Part shown: positions 53,882 through 63,298 of the stretch, piece by piece
How positions within the stretch are numbered: the stretch's first letter is position 1
Layout: the number at the start of each line of letters is the position of its first letter
Origin: Nesterenkonia muleiensis
GTDB taxonomy: Bacteria; Actinomycetota; Actinomycetes; Actinomycetales; Micrococcaceae
NCBI RefSeq assembly: GCF_003600155.1
Contig: NZ_QWLD01000003.1
Coordinates: forward strand, 62,001 to 126,000
Length of the DNA stretch: 64,000 bases
Direction of reading: 5' to 3'
Notes under the pieces: model-generated
What the model was told of the DNA's origin: nothing
Database searches by the model: none
Seen by the model: only the letters and a program-made list of their open reading frames with translations
Program-made: the position numbers and the translations under genes

Positions 53882-54652
53882 TCAAGCGGCAGAGACCACA
53901 TCAATCACCCCGCGGATAATGGCACCGGCACCGCCCAGGCCGGCCAGGGTCATCGCGAGAGTGCGAGCCGCCGGGACAGGGACGAACCTGGCCAGTTGAG
54001 CCGCAAGGAGGATGCCGACCAGCACGGTGGCAACAATGCCTGCGAGCAACCAGCCGAAGGGGATGCCCACACCACCGTCGATGCTCACCGACCCCAGGGC
54101 GAGCTTGGACACCACCGAAGCGGCCCCCATGGTCATGAAGACCGGCTGCAGGGTGGCGGCGAAGGAACGCTGCTCCCAACGGGAGAGACGCGAATAGATG
54201 ACCATCACGGGGGCAGCGACCCCGGAGGTGGTGTTGAAGAACCCTCCGATGAGTCCGGCGATCACCCCCGGTGACCTGCCGGTCCATTCCGGCAGCCGTC
54301 GCAGGGTGACGGTGACCAGCAGGGCGGTCACTACAATCGAGCCCAGGATAATAGAGAGCCAGCCGGCCGACAGCACACCCACCAGCCACGCCCCGGGCCA
54401 GGCGCCGATGACGGCGGCGGGAATGATCAGCCAGAACTTTCGCCAGTCGATGTACGCCCAGACGCTGAGCATGATCAGCAGTCCGGAGACCACTGTGGTC
54501 ATATTCGTGACCAGCACCCCGAACGATGGTCCTAGCAGCAGCGAGAGCACAGGGGCGACGACGAGCCCCACGCCCGTGCCGGAGAGCCGCTGCAAGATAG
54601 TGCCGACCAGCACTGCGGCGGCGATGATCGCAACAGTGCCGAGAATGCCCAC
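53882..54652 (-). CDS. TauE/SafE-family membrane exporter
   Basis: About 256 residues from the GTG at 54652; an ATG-started longer form is less likely. Two inverted repeats of four helices with GTGVGLVVAPVLSLLLGPSF and GLIGGFFNTTSGVAAPVMVI, both typical. It lies just upstream of the MFS gene in the same direction with 37 bp between. It is only distantly like the TauE at 6126. Substrate probably a sulfur or small organic anion; unproven. Confidence 0.87.
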   Translation of the reverse strand: MGILGTVAIIAAAVLVGTILQRLSGTGVGLVVAPVLSLLLGPSFGVLVTNMTTVVSGLLIMLSVWAYIDWRKFWLIIPAAVIGAWPGAWLVGVLSAGWLSIILGSIVVTALLVTVTLRRLPEWTGRSPGVIAGLIGGFFNTTSGVAAPVMVIYSRLSRWEQRSFAATLQPVFMTMGAASVVSKLALGSVSIDGGVGIPFGWLLAGIVATVLVGILLAAQLARFVPVPAARTLAMTLAGLGGAGAIIRGVIDVVSAA

Positions 54653-54820
54653 CAGCTCATCGTAAACCCTGGGTTCTGGTGTCAGTTCCGGCCCGGTAGA
54701 CTGATGTGCTGCCGCTGGAACGCCGGGGCACCCCTGGCCAACCACTGCCCCAAGGAGATCCATACGGATGAGTCCGCATCTGCTTCTCAGCGTCATGGCC
54801 CCTGGCAAAGCAGTGACATG

Positions 54821-55642
54821 GGCCCTATGGGCATTGGGCTCGCCTCTCGACAGACTCCTAGACCGATGACCGGCCGACCCTCAGCATATGCTTCCCCGGC
54901 AGAGGACGGTTCTGCCAAAGGCCTGGTCAATTCCGTGGTGGTGGTGACTGGCGCCTTCGCCGGAGCGGGTGTGCTGACTGCGATCTCCGCTCCGGGGCCT
55001 GTGATCGGTGTGGTGAGCGTGGCCTCGTCATTGGTGATTCCAGTGATCGCCGCCTGGTCAGTGCTGAGCCGCCGGCCCCCCAGGGTCACCTCCGCAGACC
55101 GCATCACGCTGCTGCGCATGGCGCTGATAGGGGTTCTCACCGCTGCGCTGGTGCTGACACTCGCCAGCGCGCTGCCCTCCCGGACCTGGACGGTTCTCCT
55201 TCTGGCATCACTGGCAGCGGTTTTGGACGCCGTGGACGGATGGGCCGCCAGGCGGGCCGGTATGGACAGCGCCGCCGGAGCACGGCTGGACGAAGAGTCC
55301 GACGCCGCCGCACTGCTGGTGCTGACAGCTCTCCTGGCGATGACGGTGGGGTGGTGGGTGCTGCTGATCGGACTCATGCGGTACCTGTTCGTGGCCGGCT
55401 CGCTGATCAGGCGCAGATGGAGGCAGCACCTGCCGCACAGCGGATTCCGCAGATATGTGGCCGCAGGCCAGGCCACCGCAGTGGTGACAGGCCTGGCCCC
55501 GGTGGTGCCCATCCCCCTGGCAGCTGCTCTGGCCGCTGCGGCACTGACGGCGCTGCTGGCCTCATTCGGACGCGACATCCTGCTGCTGGAGAGATCCGGG
55601 GGCTCGGACAGTTCCGGTCACCACCCGGAGACAGGACTCTGA
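54821..55642 (+). CDS. CDP-alcohol phosphatidyltransferase
   Basis: About 273 residues; the start is uncertain, with ATG near 54821 (MGPMGIGLAS) or further in. The CDP-OH-P signature is complete: DAVDGWAARRAGMDSAAGAR then LDEESD gives D-x2-DG-x2-AR-x8-G-x3-D-x3-D. Six or more helices surround it. It would join an alcohol to a CDP-lipid or make an inositol/glycerol phospholipid. A flippase-like gene follows 143 bp later on the same strand. Confidence 0.85.
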   Translation, partial: GPMGIGLASRQTPRPMTGRPSAYASPAEDGSAKGLVNSVVVVTGAFAGAGVLTAISAPGPVIGVVSVASSLVIPVIAAWSVLSRRPPRVTSADRITLLRMALIGVLTAALVLTLASALPSRTWTVLLLASLAAVLDAVDGWAARRAGMDSAAGARLDEESDAAALLVLTALLAMTVGWWVLLIGLMRYLFVAGSLIRRRWRQHLPHSGFRRYVAAGQATAVVTGLAPVVPIPLAAALAAAALTALLASFGRDILLLERSGGSDSSGHHPETGL

Positions 55643-55784
55643 TCAGGGCAGAGTCTTCTGACCACGCCTTTGCCGGTGGTGGGAGGGACGGGGATAGACT
55701 CCGCCCATGGAGGAAGACCGTCAAAGATCTCCGCACGGCCCCGGTGGTCGGACACATCAGTCCACCGGGTCAGCGGGGTGAACG

Positions 55785-56747
55785 GTGAACACCCCTGCCC
55801 CTGCTGGAACAAGAAGGCCAGCACGTCTACCCTGGCCTACCATCGCCGCAGGTGCTGGCCAGGTGCTCATCACCGGAGCGATTCTGTCGATCATCGCGGT
55901 GCATTGGGGACCGCAGAATTTCACCTCCGCACTGCGCGGCCTGCCGTGGTGGTCTTTCACCGCAGCGGGCGCGCTGGGAAGCGCAGGCGTGGTGGCGCAG
56001 GCCCTGCGATGGCGGATCATCGCCCGGCATCATGCCATTGAGGTGGATCCAGGGGCTGCAGTTGCTCGGTGTTGGCAGGCGGCGTTCCTCAACAGTGTGC
56101 TCCCCGGCGGGCTCTCTGGAGATGCTCTGCGAGCCGCTGACGACAGCACTGATGCGACCGTCTCCACGCGCCGTCGCGCTTTGGCCAGCGGGTTCGCCTC
56201 CATGGCCGCAGAGCGATTGGTCGGCACCTCGGTGGTCTTCAGCGCCGGAGGGGTGGTTCTGCTGCCTCGTGCTCCGCTGATCGGGGCCGGGTGCGTGGTG
56301 GCGGCAATCGTCGCGGCAGTATTCGCCCGCCGCTGGCTGCGCTGTCTTGCTGCGGCAGAGGTTCTCCAGGTGGTGGTGCTGTCCGTGTTCGGATGGATAT
56401 GCTTCGCCGGACTGTTCATGGTGTCGGTGGCTGTGCTTGCTCCTGATACACCCCTCGCAGCGATGGCGGGCTCGGCCGCGGTGGCGCTGGCGGGAATGTC
56501 CCTGCCGGTGGGAGTCGGAGGGTGGGGTGTCCGGGAGGCCGCAGCGGCGTGGAGCTTCTCCCTCAGCGGACTCTCGCCTGCTGAGGGGGTCAGGGTCTCT
56601 GTGGGCTATGGGGTCTTGGCTCTGGCCTCAACTGCCCCAGGTGCTGTCATTCTGGCACTCAGGTTCATACCACGTCTGCGCCGGGCCCGACGGTTTGCCG
56701 CAGAACCGGAACGGCAGAATCGGCACCCTCGGCAGGGCCACCACTGA
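55785..56747 (+). CDS. Lysylphosphatidylglycerol-synthase-type flippase-like membrane protein (DUF/UPF0104)
   Basis: 320 residues, GTG start. About eight membrane segments; SVLPGGLSGDALRAADDSTD contains the conserved P-G-G/S-x-G-D loop of UPF0104 proteins, and GGWGVREAAAAWSFSLSG is the second signature. These are the flippase half of MprF without the synthase. With the CDP-alcohol transferase gene next door it suggests synthesis and translocation of one lipid head group. The lipid is unknown. Confidence 0.85.
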   Translation: MNTPAPAGTRRPARLPWPTIAAGAGQVLITGAILSIIAVHWGPQNFTSALRGLPWWSFTAAGALGSAGVVAQALRWRIIARHHAIEVDPGAAVARCWQAAFLNSVLPGGLSGDALRAADDSTDATVSTRRRALASGFASMAAERLVGTSVVFSAGGVVLLPRAPLIGAGCVVAAIVAAVFARRWLRCLAAAEVLQVVVLSVFGWICFAGLFMVSVAVLAPDTPLAAMAGSAAVALAGMSLPVGVGGWGVREAAAAWSFSLSGLSPAEGVRVSVGYGVLALASTAPGAVILALRFIPRLRRARRFAAEPERQNRHPRQGHH

Positions 56748-56800
56748 CTATCGCTGCCTCACCCTCCCGGCAGCAGCAGGAATCCGATGACGACGGCGCC

Positions 56801-57649
56801 TCAGGGCAGACTGATCACCGCGTGGACCGGAAGGTGATCAGAGGGCCATCCTTCTGCGTAGCGCTGAGCGTTCACCGCCGCGCTGTGCACGCGGAAGGGC
56901 GAGGACGCAAAGATCCAGTCGATGCGACGTCCCCGGGCTCTCGGCGGCTGATAGTTGGCGAAGGTGTCCCACTCTTGACTGCGGCGATGCTCAGCTGCCT
57001 GCCATGTGTCTGCGAGTGTGCTGCCGGAGCAGAGCTCCTGGATGGGCTTGGTGCCGGCACCGGTGTTGAGGTCGCCAGTAAGAACTGCGGGGAAGGAGGT
57101 GGCAGCCAGTGCTCGGCCGATGGTGTGCGCACCCATCAGCCGGGCTCGGGCAGACAGGTGATCGAGGTGTGTGTTGATGGCCAGGAAATGCGAACCGGTC
57201 ACGCGGTCTCGGAAAGTGGCGGAGACCATGATCCTCGGGTGGAGGCTCCCCCAGGACCTGGAGCCAGGTCTGCGGGGGGTCTTTGAGAGTGCCCTCTGGT
57301 CCCATCCTTGCAGCTGCAGCCGTTCGGCGTCGTAGAGAATCGGAGTGCCTTCCCCGCGGCCACGGGCCCCACGTCCTCGCCCGATGATCCGGTAGTTCTC
57401 CCCCAGGGAGTGCTGAGCGAAGAACGCCTGGTCCGCCAGCGCCTCCTGCAGCCCCAGCAGGGTGGGACCTTCGGCCCGGAGGAGCGCTCGAATGCCTGGG
57501 GCGCGTACGGCCCAGCGGTCCGCCGGCCGCAGAGAGGGCAGCGTGCCTCGCCGGCGAATGTTCCAGCTCATCACATGCAGACCCAGCGCCCCCACATGTC
57601 CAACCAGTGGCTTCGGACGCACCCCTGGGGTGTGTGGCGAGCTGGACAC
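56801..57649 (-). CDS. Endonuclease/exonuclease/phosphatase-family protein
   Basis: 282 residues. The EEP fold is marked by MSWNIRR (N of the NE pair), LGLQEAL (metal-binding Glu in the QE motif), AINTHLDHLSARARLM, TGDLNTG and SDHLPVHAV near the C-terminus. All catalytic residues are present. The substrate could be a phosphodiester of lipid, nucleotide or inositol type. Convergent with the flippase gene. Confidence 0.9.
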   Translation of the reverse strand: MSSSPHTPGVRPKPLVGHVGALGLHVMSWNIRRRGTLPSLRPADRWAVRAPGIRALLRAEGPTLLGLQEALADQAFFAQHSLGENYRIIGRGRGARGRGEGTPILYDAERLQLQGWDQRALSKTPRRPGSRSWGSLHPRIMVSATFRDRVTGSHFLAINTHLDHLSARARLMGAHTIGRALAATSFPAVLTGDLNTGAGTKPIQELCSGSTLADTWQAAEHRRSQEWDTFANYQPPRARGRRIDWIFASSPFRVHSAAVNAQRYAEGWPSDHLPVHAVISLP

Positions 57650-57817
57650 GCCACTACTCCATCACACCATGCACTGGTATGCCCAGCGCCTCGTGGGGCG
57701 GTCGGGGTCCGGGCATCCCTGGTGACCGGCATTGCACCATGCTCATGGGCAGAAGCTGCCGCGGGAGCGCATGAACAGTGCCAAGAAGTCTCAGCGCCTC
57801 CGTCTCTCAGGGATGCT

Positions 57818-58957
57818 CTAACTCGTGGAGCATGCGCTGCGCTTGCGGCCGCCGCGGCCGACGTCGTCGTGCCCGGCCTCCTTCAACGCCTTGCGGATCT
57901 CCTTGGGCAGGGAGAACACGATGTCCTCCTCGGCGGTGACCACCTCTTCGGGGTCCCCATAGCCGTATTCGGCCAGCAGCCGCAGCACCTCCTGGACCAA
58001 CACCTCGGGCACGGAGGCCCCGGAGGTCACTCCGATGGTGGCCGCGTCCTCGAACCAGGATTCGTCCACCTGATTGGCAAAGTCCACCCGCTCAGCCCGT
58101 GTGGCCCCGTACTCCTTGGCGACCTCTTTGAGCCGCACCGAGTTGGAGGAGTTGGCCGAGCCGACCACGATCACCAGATCCGTCTCCGGGGCGATCTTCT
58201 TGATCGCCGCCTGACGGTTGGACGTGGCGTAGCAGATGTCATCCGAAGGAGGGTCCTGGAGGTTCGGGAACCGTTGCCGAAGCTTCTGAACCGTCTCCAT
58301 CGCCTCGTCCACCGAAAGTGTGGTCTGCGAGAGCCAGATGAGTTTGTCCGGATCAGGAACCTCGATCTGGTCGACCTCCCACGGGCCGTTGACGATCGTG
58401 GTGTTCTGCGGAGCATGACCATAGGTGCCTTCGACCTCCTCATGACCGTCATGGCCGATCAGCAGGATGTGAAAATCGTCCTTGGTGGTGAACCTCACCG
58501 CCTCGCGGTGGACCTTGGTCACCAGCGGGCAGGTGGCGTCGATGGTCTGCAGGCCGCGGTCAGCCGCAGATGCTTTCACCGCCGGGGAGACTCCGTGCGC
58601 GGAGAAGACCAGCAGCCCACCCTCTGGCACCTCGTCGGTCTCTTCGACGAAGACCACGCCCTTCTCGGTCAAGGTATCCACCACATGACGGTTGTGCACG
58701 ATCTCCTTGCGCACGTACACCGGCGGGCCATACTGCTCCAGGGCCTTCTCAACGGCGACGACGGCGCGGTCGACTCCCGCGCAGTAGCCACGAGGAGCGG
58801 CCAGCAGCACACGCTTGGGCTCCTGGAATCGCTGTGCGGCGGCGATCTCCTCCGGTGAGCGTCGCTGTCGGGGCACCTGCGGGGTGGGCATGGAGATGTG
58901 CTTCCGGCGCTGGGCTGCTCCCTGATAGGTCGGGGCTTCCGGCGTCGTCGTAGTCAT
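57818..58957 (-). CDS. ispH: 4-hydroxy-3-methylbut-2-enyl diphosphate reductase
   Basis: 379 residues from [10 protein letters not shown]. Iron-sulfur cysteines are Cys59 (APRGYCAGV), Cys143 (DATCPLVTK) and Cys242 ([11 protein letters not shown]); His89 and His121 (SAHGVSP) bind substrate. It has an N-terminal extension of about 45 residues before the fold, common in actinobacteria. It performs the last step of the MEP pathway, making IPP and DMAPP. The tail KRSACSTS is species-specific. Same-strand neighbour upstream is the unrelated membrane protein. Confidence 0.97.
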   Translation of the reverse strand: MTTTTPEAPTYQGAAQRRKHISMPTPQVPRQRRSPEEIAAAQRFQEPKRVLLAAPRGYCAGVDRAVVAVEKALEQYGPPVYVRKEIVHNRHVVDTLTEKGVVFVEETDEVPEGGLLVFSAHGVSPAVKASAADRGLQTIDATCPLVTKVHREAVRFTTKDDFHILLIGHDGHEEVEGTYGHAPQNTTIVNGPWEVDQIEVPDPDKLIWLSQTTLSVDEAMETVQKLRQRFPNLQDPPSDDICYATSNRQAAIKKIAPETDLVIVVGSANSSNSVRLKEVAKEYGATRAERVDFANQVDESWFEDAATIGVTSGASVPEVLVQEVLRLLAEYGYGDPEEVVTAEEDIVFSLPKEIRKALKEAGHDDVGRGGRKRSACSTS

Positions 58958-59037
58958 CGTTCGTTCGCTTCCCGTGTCATCGCTTCGCGCTGAACCGGGT
59001 CCCCGGCTCGCTCTCCTGCAAGTGTACCGGCGTGACC

Positions 59038-59976
59038 TTAACGCTGAGTCAGCACCTGGGCTGAGCCTCTGTACCTGGAGGGAGTCAGCAGCGCGACGGC
59101 CACACCGATCAGCACGACGACGCCGCTGATGACGCTGAAGACCCACCAGGCCGGCTGCGCCCAGGCGGTGAACTCGGCCTGGAGATGATCGAGGATCACC
59201 GCGGCAGTCTCGGGCACACCGGGCGGATGGTGGAAATCAGGCGAAGCATAGGTGGTGGCGATCCACATACCCAGGGCAGCGGCAAGGACCGCACCGGAGG
59301 CCAGCGCGTACCAGCGAAGGCGCCGGGTACCCAGCATCAAGCCGAGCACCGCCAACGCGGCCGCAGCCAGGGTGAGGGCCGGCCAGTACCGACTGGCCGC
59401 CGCCGCAGTGGCCCAGGTGTAGGGGTCGGCGGTGTTTTCGGTGGCGGCCTGGATATCGATGCTGATCTCCGGGGCGATGACGTCGAAGCTCTCCGGCTCC
59501 ACCCCGTGTATCCAACCCAAGGCATCGTCGAGCCCCTCGCGCAGCGGCTGAGTCATCGCTTCGGTGACCGGAGTGAGGTCCAGTTCGATGTCCAGCTCCC
59601 GCAGATCCCCGGAGGTGCCTTCGGCGAAGATCTGTTCAAGCTGGGCGGTGTAGTCGGTGCGGGTCTGCTGCAGGACCTCCTCCCAGGCGGCGAGGGTGCG
59701 GTCGTTGTTCAGGGCCGCCGAGACCAGCGGTGCCGCCACCTGATCCACTCCCCCGGGCACGAAACTCTGCAGCTGACCGGGAAGCCGGGACGTGAGGTCG
59801 TCAATCATCGCCTCAGTGACCGCCTGGGAGAAGTCCTGCTGTGCGGGCAGAGTGCCGGCGATCTGGGCCACGGGCTCTTCGCTGCGCAGCAGCTCGTTGA
59901 GCTGGTATCCGGCCAGTCCGGCAACGGAGGCCAGCCCTGCCAGCAGCAGGCACAGCAGGCTGAACAGATTGCGCAT
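59038..59976 (-). CDS. Hypothetical membrane protein with a large extracytoplasmic domain
   Basis: 312 residues from the ATG at 59976. A signal-anchor helix ([20 protein letters not shown]) is followed by about 170 residues rich in acidic and Gln residues ([35 protein letters not shown]), then three or four helices. The topology looks like a sensor or secretion accessory protein. It resembles no family I recognise. Divergent from xseA with about 60 bp between starts. Confidence 0.75.
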   Translation of the reverse strand: MRNLFSLLCLLLAGLASVAGLAGYQLNELLRSEEPVAQIAGTLPAQQDFSQAVTEAMIDDLTSRLPGQLQSFVPGGVDQVAAPLVSAALNNDRTLAAWEEVLQQTRTDYTAQLEQIFAEGTSGDLRELDIELDLTPVTEAMTQPLREGLDDALGWIHGVEPESFDVIAPEISIDIQAATENTADPYTWATAAAASRYWPALTLAAAALAVLGLMLGTRRLRWYALASGAVLAAALGMWIATTYASPDFHHPPGVPETAAVILDHLQAEFTAWAQPAWWVFSVISGVVVLIGVAVALLTPSRYRGSAQVLTQR

Positions 59977-60039
59977 GGAACTCCTGTGGTGTGGTGGGAC
60001 CAGTGACACGTCGGTGGATGGAGCTAGTCTGTATGCAGT

Positions 60040-61323
60040 ATGAGTTATCAGGAGCCTGCCGCCAAAGACCGCCCCCCGCTGGCCGCGCTGCCTGCCACCT
60101 CTCAGGACACCAGTGAGGAGACGCCCTGGCCGCTGAGCCACTTCTCCGGCAAGCTGCGGGCCCATATTGACCGTGTCACCCCCACTTGGGTGGAGGGTCA
60201 GCTGGTGGAGTTCACTATGCGCAATGGGAACGCGTGGATGACCCTGCGGGACTTGGAGCAGGAGATCTCCTTCCAAGCGGTGGCCTGGCGGAATGTGGCA
60301 AGCGGGCTGAGCAGAAAGGGGCTGGAGCCCGGCTCCCGGGTCGTGGCTCTGGTCAAGCCCTCGCTTTGGGAGAAGTCCGGGAGGCTCTCCCTGGTCACCC
60401 AGAAGATGGAGCCGGTAGGGCTGGGTGACCTGCTGGCCAGGATTGAGCGGATGAAGCAGCAGCTGGCCGCCGAAGGGCTGTTCGACTCCTCCCGGAAGAA
60501 GCCGCTGCCTCTGCTTCCGGCAACCATCGGCATCATCACCGGGCGTGACTCCGATGCCAAGAAGGACATACTGCGCAATGTGACCGCTCGCTGGGCCGCA
60601 GCCCGGTTCGAGCTCCGGGAGGTATCCACGCAGGGCCCGATGGCGCCGATCGAGGTGGCCGCTGCGCTGGAGCAGCTGGACACCCTGGAGCATGTGGAGG
60701 TCATTGTCATCGCCCGCGGCGGCGGAGCCCTGGAAGAGGTGGTGCTTCCCTTTTCCGATGAGCGGCTTATCCGCGCGGTGGCCGCGGCGCAGACCCCGGT
60801 AATCTCAGCCATCGGCCATGAGGCCGACCGGCCGCTGCTGGATGAGGTGGCTGATGTGCGGGCTTCCACGCCGACAGGATCGGCCAAGCTGCTGGTGCCG
60901 GAGGAGGCCGCCGAGCGCGAGGACATCGCGCTGTCCAGGTCTCGGATGTCCCAGGGCCTGGAGCGGATGCTGGCCCGGGAGGCAGAATGGCTCCGGGCCG
61001 CGCGGTCCCGCCCGGTGCTGGCGCATCCGGAGACGATGATCCAGGTGCGTTCTGAGGATCTGCTGGGGCTGCGTCGTCGTGCCCTGGTCTCGGCACAGAC
61101 GGCAGTGGACCGCGCCCGCGACTGGGTGAGATCCGCCCGAGTGCAGGTGACCTCGCTGTCGCCGCAGTCCACCCTGGACCGGGGCTATGCGGTGGTCCAG
61201 CATCAGCGCAGGATTGTGCGCAGTGCCGCCGACCTGGTCCCTGGCGACGGCGTGCAGGTGATGGTGGCCCACGGAGAGTTCAGCGCAGATGTCACCGATG
61301 TGAAGGAGGATCCCGATGAGTGA
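60040..61323 (+). CDS. xseA: Exodeoxyribonuclease VII large subunit
   Basis: 427 residues. The N-terminal OB-fold is WVEGQLVEFTMRNGNAWMTL region; the catalytic part has IGIITGRDSDAKKDILRNV and VEVIVIARGGGALEEVVLPF, then ISAIGHEADRPLLDEVADVR and ASTPTGSAKL, all conserved XseA motifs. It degrades single-stranded DNA with XseB. xseB starts 8 bp before its stop, so the subunits are translationally coupled. Confidence 0.96.
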   Translation: MSYQEPAAKDRPPLAALPATSQDTSEETPWPLSHFSGKLRAHIDRVTPTWVEGQLVEFTMRNGNAWMTLRDLEQEISFQAVAWRNVASGLSRKGLEPGSRVVALVKPSLWEKSGRLSLVTQKMEPVGLGDLLARIERMKQQLAAEGLFDSSRKKPLPLLPATIGIITGRDSDAKKDILRNVTARWAAARFELREVSTQGPMAPIEVAAALEQLDTLEHVEVIVIARGGGALEEVVLPFSDERLIRAVAAAQTPVISAIGHEADRPLLDEVADVRASTPTGSAKLLVPEEAAEREDIALSRSRMSQGLERMLAREAEWLRAARSRPVLAHPETMIQVRSEDLLGLRRRALVSAQTAVDRARDWVRSARVQVTSLSPQSTLDRGYAVVQHQRRIVRSAADLVPGDGVQVMVAHGEFSADVTDVKEDPDE

Positions 61324-61573
61324 GACCGAAGAGACGTTCAGCACAGCCAGAACTGATGACATCGAGCAGATGTCCTATGAGCACGCCCGCGATGAGCTGG
61401 CCGCCGTGGTCACCAAACTGGAGGCCGGCGGTGCCCCTTTGGAGGAGTCTCTGGCGCTGTGGCAGCGTGGTGAGGCATTGGCCGAGCGCTGTGAGCGCTG
61501 GCTGGACGGTGCCAGCGCGAAGCTCGAGGAGGTCCGCAGCACGCTCGATGGGCATGAGAGCCCACACGACTGA
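61316..61573 (+). CDS. xseB: Exodeoxyribonuclease VII small subunit
   Basis: 85 residues. SYEHARDELAAVVTKLEAGG and PLEESLALWQRGEALAERCE are the XseB helix pair. It overlaps xseA by 8 bp. It is needed for assembly of exonuclease VII. The start is chosen at the ATG inside the end of xseA. Confidence 0.95.
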   Translation: MSETEETFSTARTDDIEQMSYEHARDELAAVVTKLEAGGAPLEESLALWQRGEALAERCERWLDGASAKLEEVRSTLDGHESPHD

Positions 61574-61666
61574 TCAAGTTCCGTTGTTCCCGGCAGACGA
61601 CCATCGCCTCGCCGCCAGCCGGGAGCACAGCTGCCCATCGGTGTGCAGACCGCAAAGAGACAGTGG

Positions 61667-62062
61667 TCAGGCGTTCTGGCTCGGAGCGGTCTTTTGCGTG
61701 GTGCGTGCCGAGAGAAGCAGACGCCCGAACATGACTGCTCCCAAGCCAACTGTGGCCAGGGCTCCGGCAGTTCCCACCTCGGCGGCAAGAGAAACGACCT
61801 GATCATCACTCTGCGGAAGACCTCGATGGCTGATCACGCCATAGGCGGCAATCACTGCCGGCGCCGGCAGCACTGCCAAAAAATGCCGGACCCACCCCCC
61901 AGCACCACGTTCAGCGTGGTAGAGACTAGCCGCGATCCCAGCGGCAAACGGTGCGACGTAGAAGACCTGTGAGAACTCGGTGGAAGCAACCCTGTTGATG
62001 GCGAATGTCAGGCCAAGATACACCACCCCTGCGACCACCCAGCTTCGCACGATGTCCATCAC
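61667..62062 (-). CDS. Hypothetical four-helix membrane protein, paralogue A
   Basis: 131 residues with four hydrophobic segments. FAAGIAASLYHAERGAGGWV and RHFLAVLPAPAVI align closely with LSAGLVASLYHAARGVGGWP and RHLLAVMPAPVVV of the gene at 62310. The shared G-x2-ASLYHA-RG-GGW-RH-LAV-PAP signature defines a small family I cannot name. It is probably the downstream copy of a tandem duplication. Function unknown. Confidence 0.75.
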   Translation of the reverse strand: MMDIVRSWVVAGVVYLGLTFAINRVASTEFSQVFYVAPFAAGIAASLYHAERGAGGWVRHFLAVLPAPAVIAAYGVISHRGLPQSDDQVVSLAAEVGTAGALATVGLGAVMFGRLLLSARTTQKTAPSQNA

Positions 62063-62116
62063 CTGAACTCACAATCCTCTTCTGCAGTTACCCTCATTCA
62101 CCGACTGTTCTGCGTC

Positions 62117-62156
62117 CCGTCGTTCCAGTGCCCCGTTCTTAGCACTGGAACGACGG
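62117..62156. terminator. Strong hairpin between the two membrane-protein paralogues
   Basis: A 14-bp stem, CCGTCGTTCCAGTG with its exact complement, and a 12-base loop. It lies between the stop of paralogue B and the start of paralogue A, without a T-run. Possible terminator or spacer, insulating the two transcripts. Confidence 0.55.
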
Positions 62157-62309
62157 AACCGCCCGTTCCCCCTGAGCACTTACGAGCGTATTCCCTCAGC
62201 GGCCTGCTCGCCTGAGGCTAGAGTCCCAGATCGGGGCCCAATTGACGTGTGGGCCTTCGGCGACGCATCTTTCCCGGCCACAGTGCAGGCCGAATCGCTT
62301 GCGGCAGCG

Positions 62310-62660
62310 CTAGGCCATCTTCCACCGGATGAGCATGGCAATCCCGAAACCAAGGGCGGACAGCCCACCTGCTGTGACTATTGACATGCTGAACACCCCC
62401 CAGTCGCCCAGGCTCTCAGGCCGCTCCGTTAGCAAGAACCATGCTCCATTGACAACTACGGGAGCGGGCATCACCGCGAGCAGATGCCGGGGCCAGCCTC
62501 CCACACCTCGTGCAGCGTGATACAGCGAGGCCACCAGACCGGCCGACAGCGGACAGAGCGCGTAGATGAAGAAGCTGCCATAGCCCACAGTGAGGCTCAG
62601 CAGAAAGTTCAGCCCCAGGAAGACTGCAGCAGAGATGATCCAGGTACGCAACAGATCCAC
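62310..62660 (-). CDS. Hypothetical four-helix membrane protein, paralogue B
   Basis: 116 residues with four membrane segments (WIISAAVFLGLNFLLSLTVG first). Homologous to the gene at 61667 over its length, notably at ASLYHAARGVGGWPRHLLAV. It lacks the C-terminal ARTTQKTAPSQNA-like tail of paralogue A. Same orientation, 247 bp apart, with a hairpin between. Function unknown. Confidence 0.75.
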   Translation of the reverse strand: MDLLRTWIISAAVFLGLNFLLSLTVGYGSFFIYALCPLSAGLVASLYHAARGVGGWPRHLLAVMPAPVVVNGAWFLLTERPESLGDWGVFSMSIVTAGGLSALGFGIAMLIRWKMA

Positions 62661-62703
62661 GGTTTACCCCTTTGCGCTGAGGTCACTGACCAGGCAGTGA
62701 TCC

Positions 62704-63273
62704 TCACCAGCTTTGTCCGGCGTCCATCTCCAGAGTCTCGGCGAAACTCTGCACGTCTTCATCACTGACCTCGCTGCCGTAGAACTCTACGGTGACGGCG
62801 ACGTCCTGCTCAGGATCAACGAGGACCCACCACCTGCCGGTGATTCCCTCAGCCTCGTCCTCCGACCTGAGATCGACAATATAAGCGTCCTCAGCCCCGG
62901 AGATCTCGACCTCTCCCCCTTCGCTGGTGCGAATACCTGGATGGGTGCCGGAGGATCTCACCTGCACGATCATTTCTCCAGCAGCATCGATGGCAGACGG
63001 TGGGGTCTCCCGGAAGCGCCACACCCCAATGAACGCACCAGCACTCTGCTGATCTTCATCGGCGTACTCAGCTACCCACCCACCTTCACGCTCTGCGTCC
63101 CGGTACACCTCATGGATTCCATCCGGCAACTCGAAACTGACCGGACCCACCTGAGTGATGTTGCCGCTTTCACCTTCGCCATCGGTGTGACCGGCGCCAC
63201 CCTCACCGCCATCAGAGGCACAGCTGACCAAGAGCATGCCGGCCATGCCCAGCATGATGCTGGATCGCTTCAT
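62704..63273 (-). CDS. Predicted lipoprotein of unknown function
   Basis: 189 residues from the ATG at 63273. The signal peptide MKRSSIMLGMAGMLLVSCAS ends in a lipobox-like LLVSC with Cys18, followed by a Gly/Glu-rich linker. The mature part has beta-rich segments (VSFELPDGIHEVYRD, GRWWVLVDPEQDVAVTVEFY) and ends in ETLEMDAGQSW. It resembles surface lipoproteins of the LpqN/DUF4245 kind only loosely. It lies next to a second secreted-type gene at the window edge. Confidence 0.78.
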   Translation of the reverse strand: MKRSSIMLGMAGMLLVSCASDGGEGGAGHTDGEGESGNITQVGPVSFELPDGIHEVYRDAEREGGWVAEYADEDQQSAGAFIGVWRFRETPPSAIDAAGEMIVQVRSSGTHPGIRTSEGGEVEISGAEDAYIVDLRSEDEAEGITGRWWVLVDPEQDVAVTVEFYGSEVSDEDVQSFAETLEMDAGQSW

Positions 63274-63298
63274 CGATCTCGTCCTTTCGTGAGGTTGC

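Noticed and set aside
58510-60693. Very long overlapping frames on the opposite strand of ispH and xseA.
   Set aside because: They are shadow frames of GC-rich coding DNA; the real genes have complete catalytic motifs and ribosome sites.
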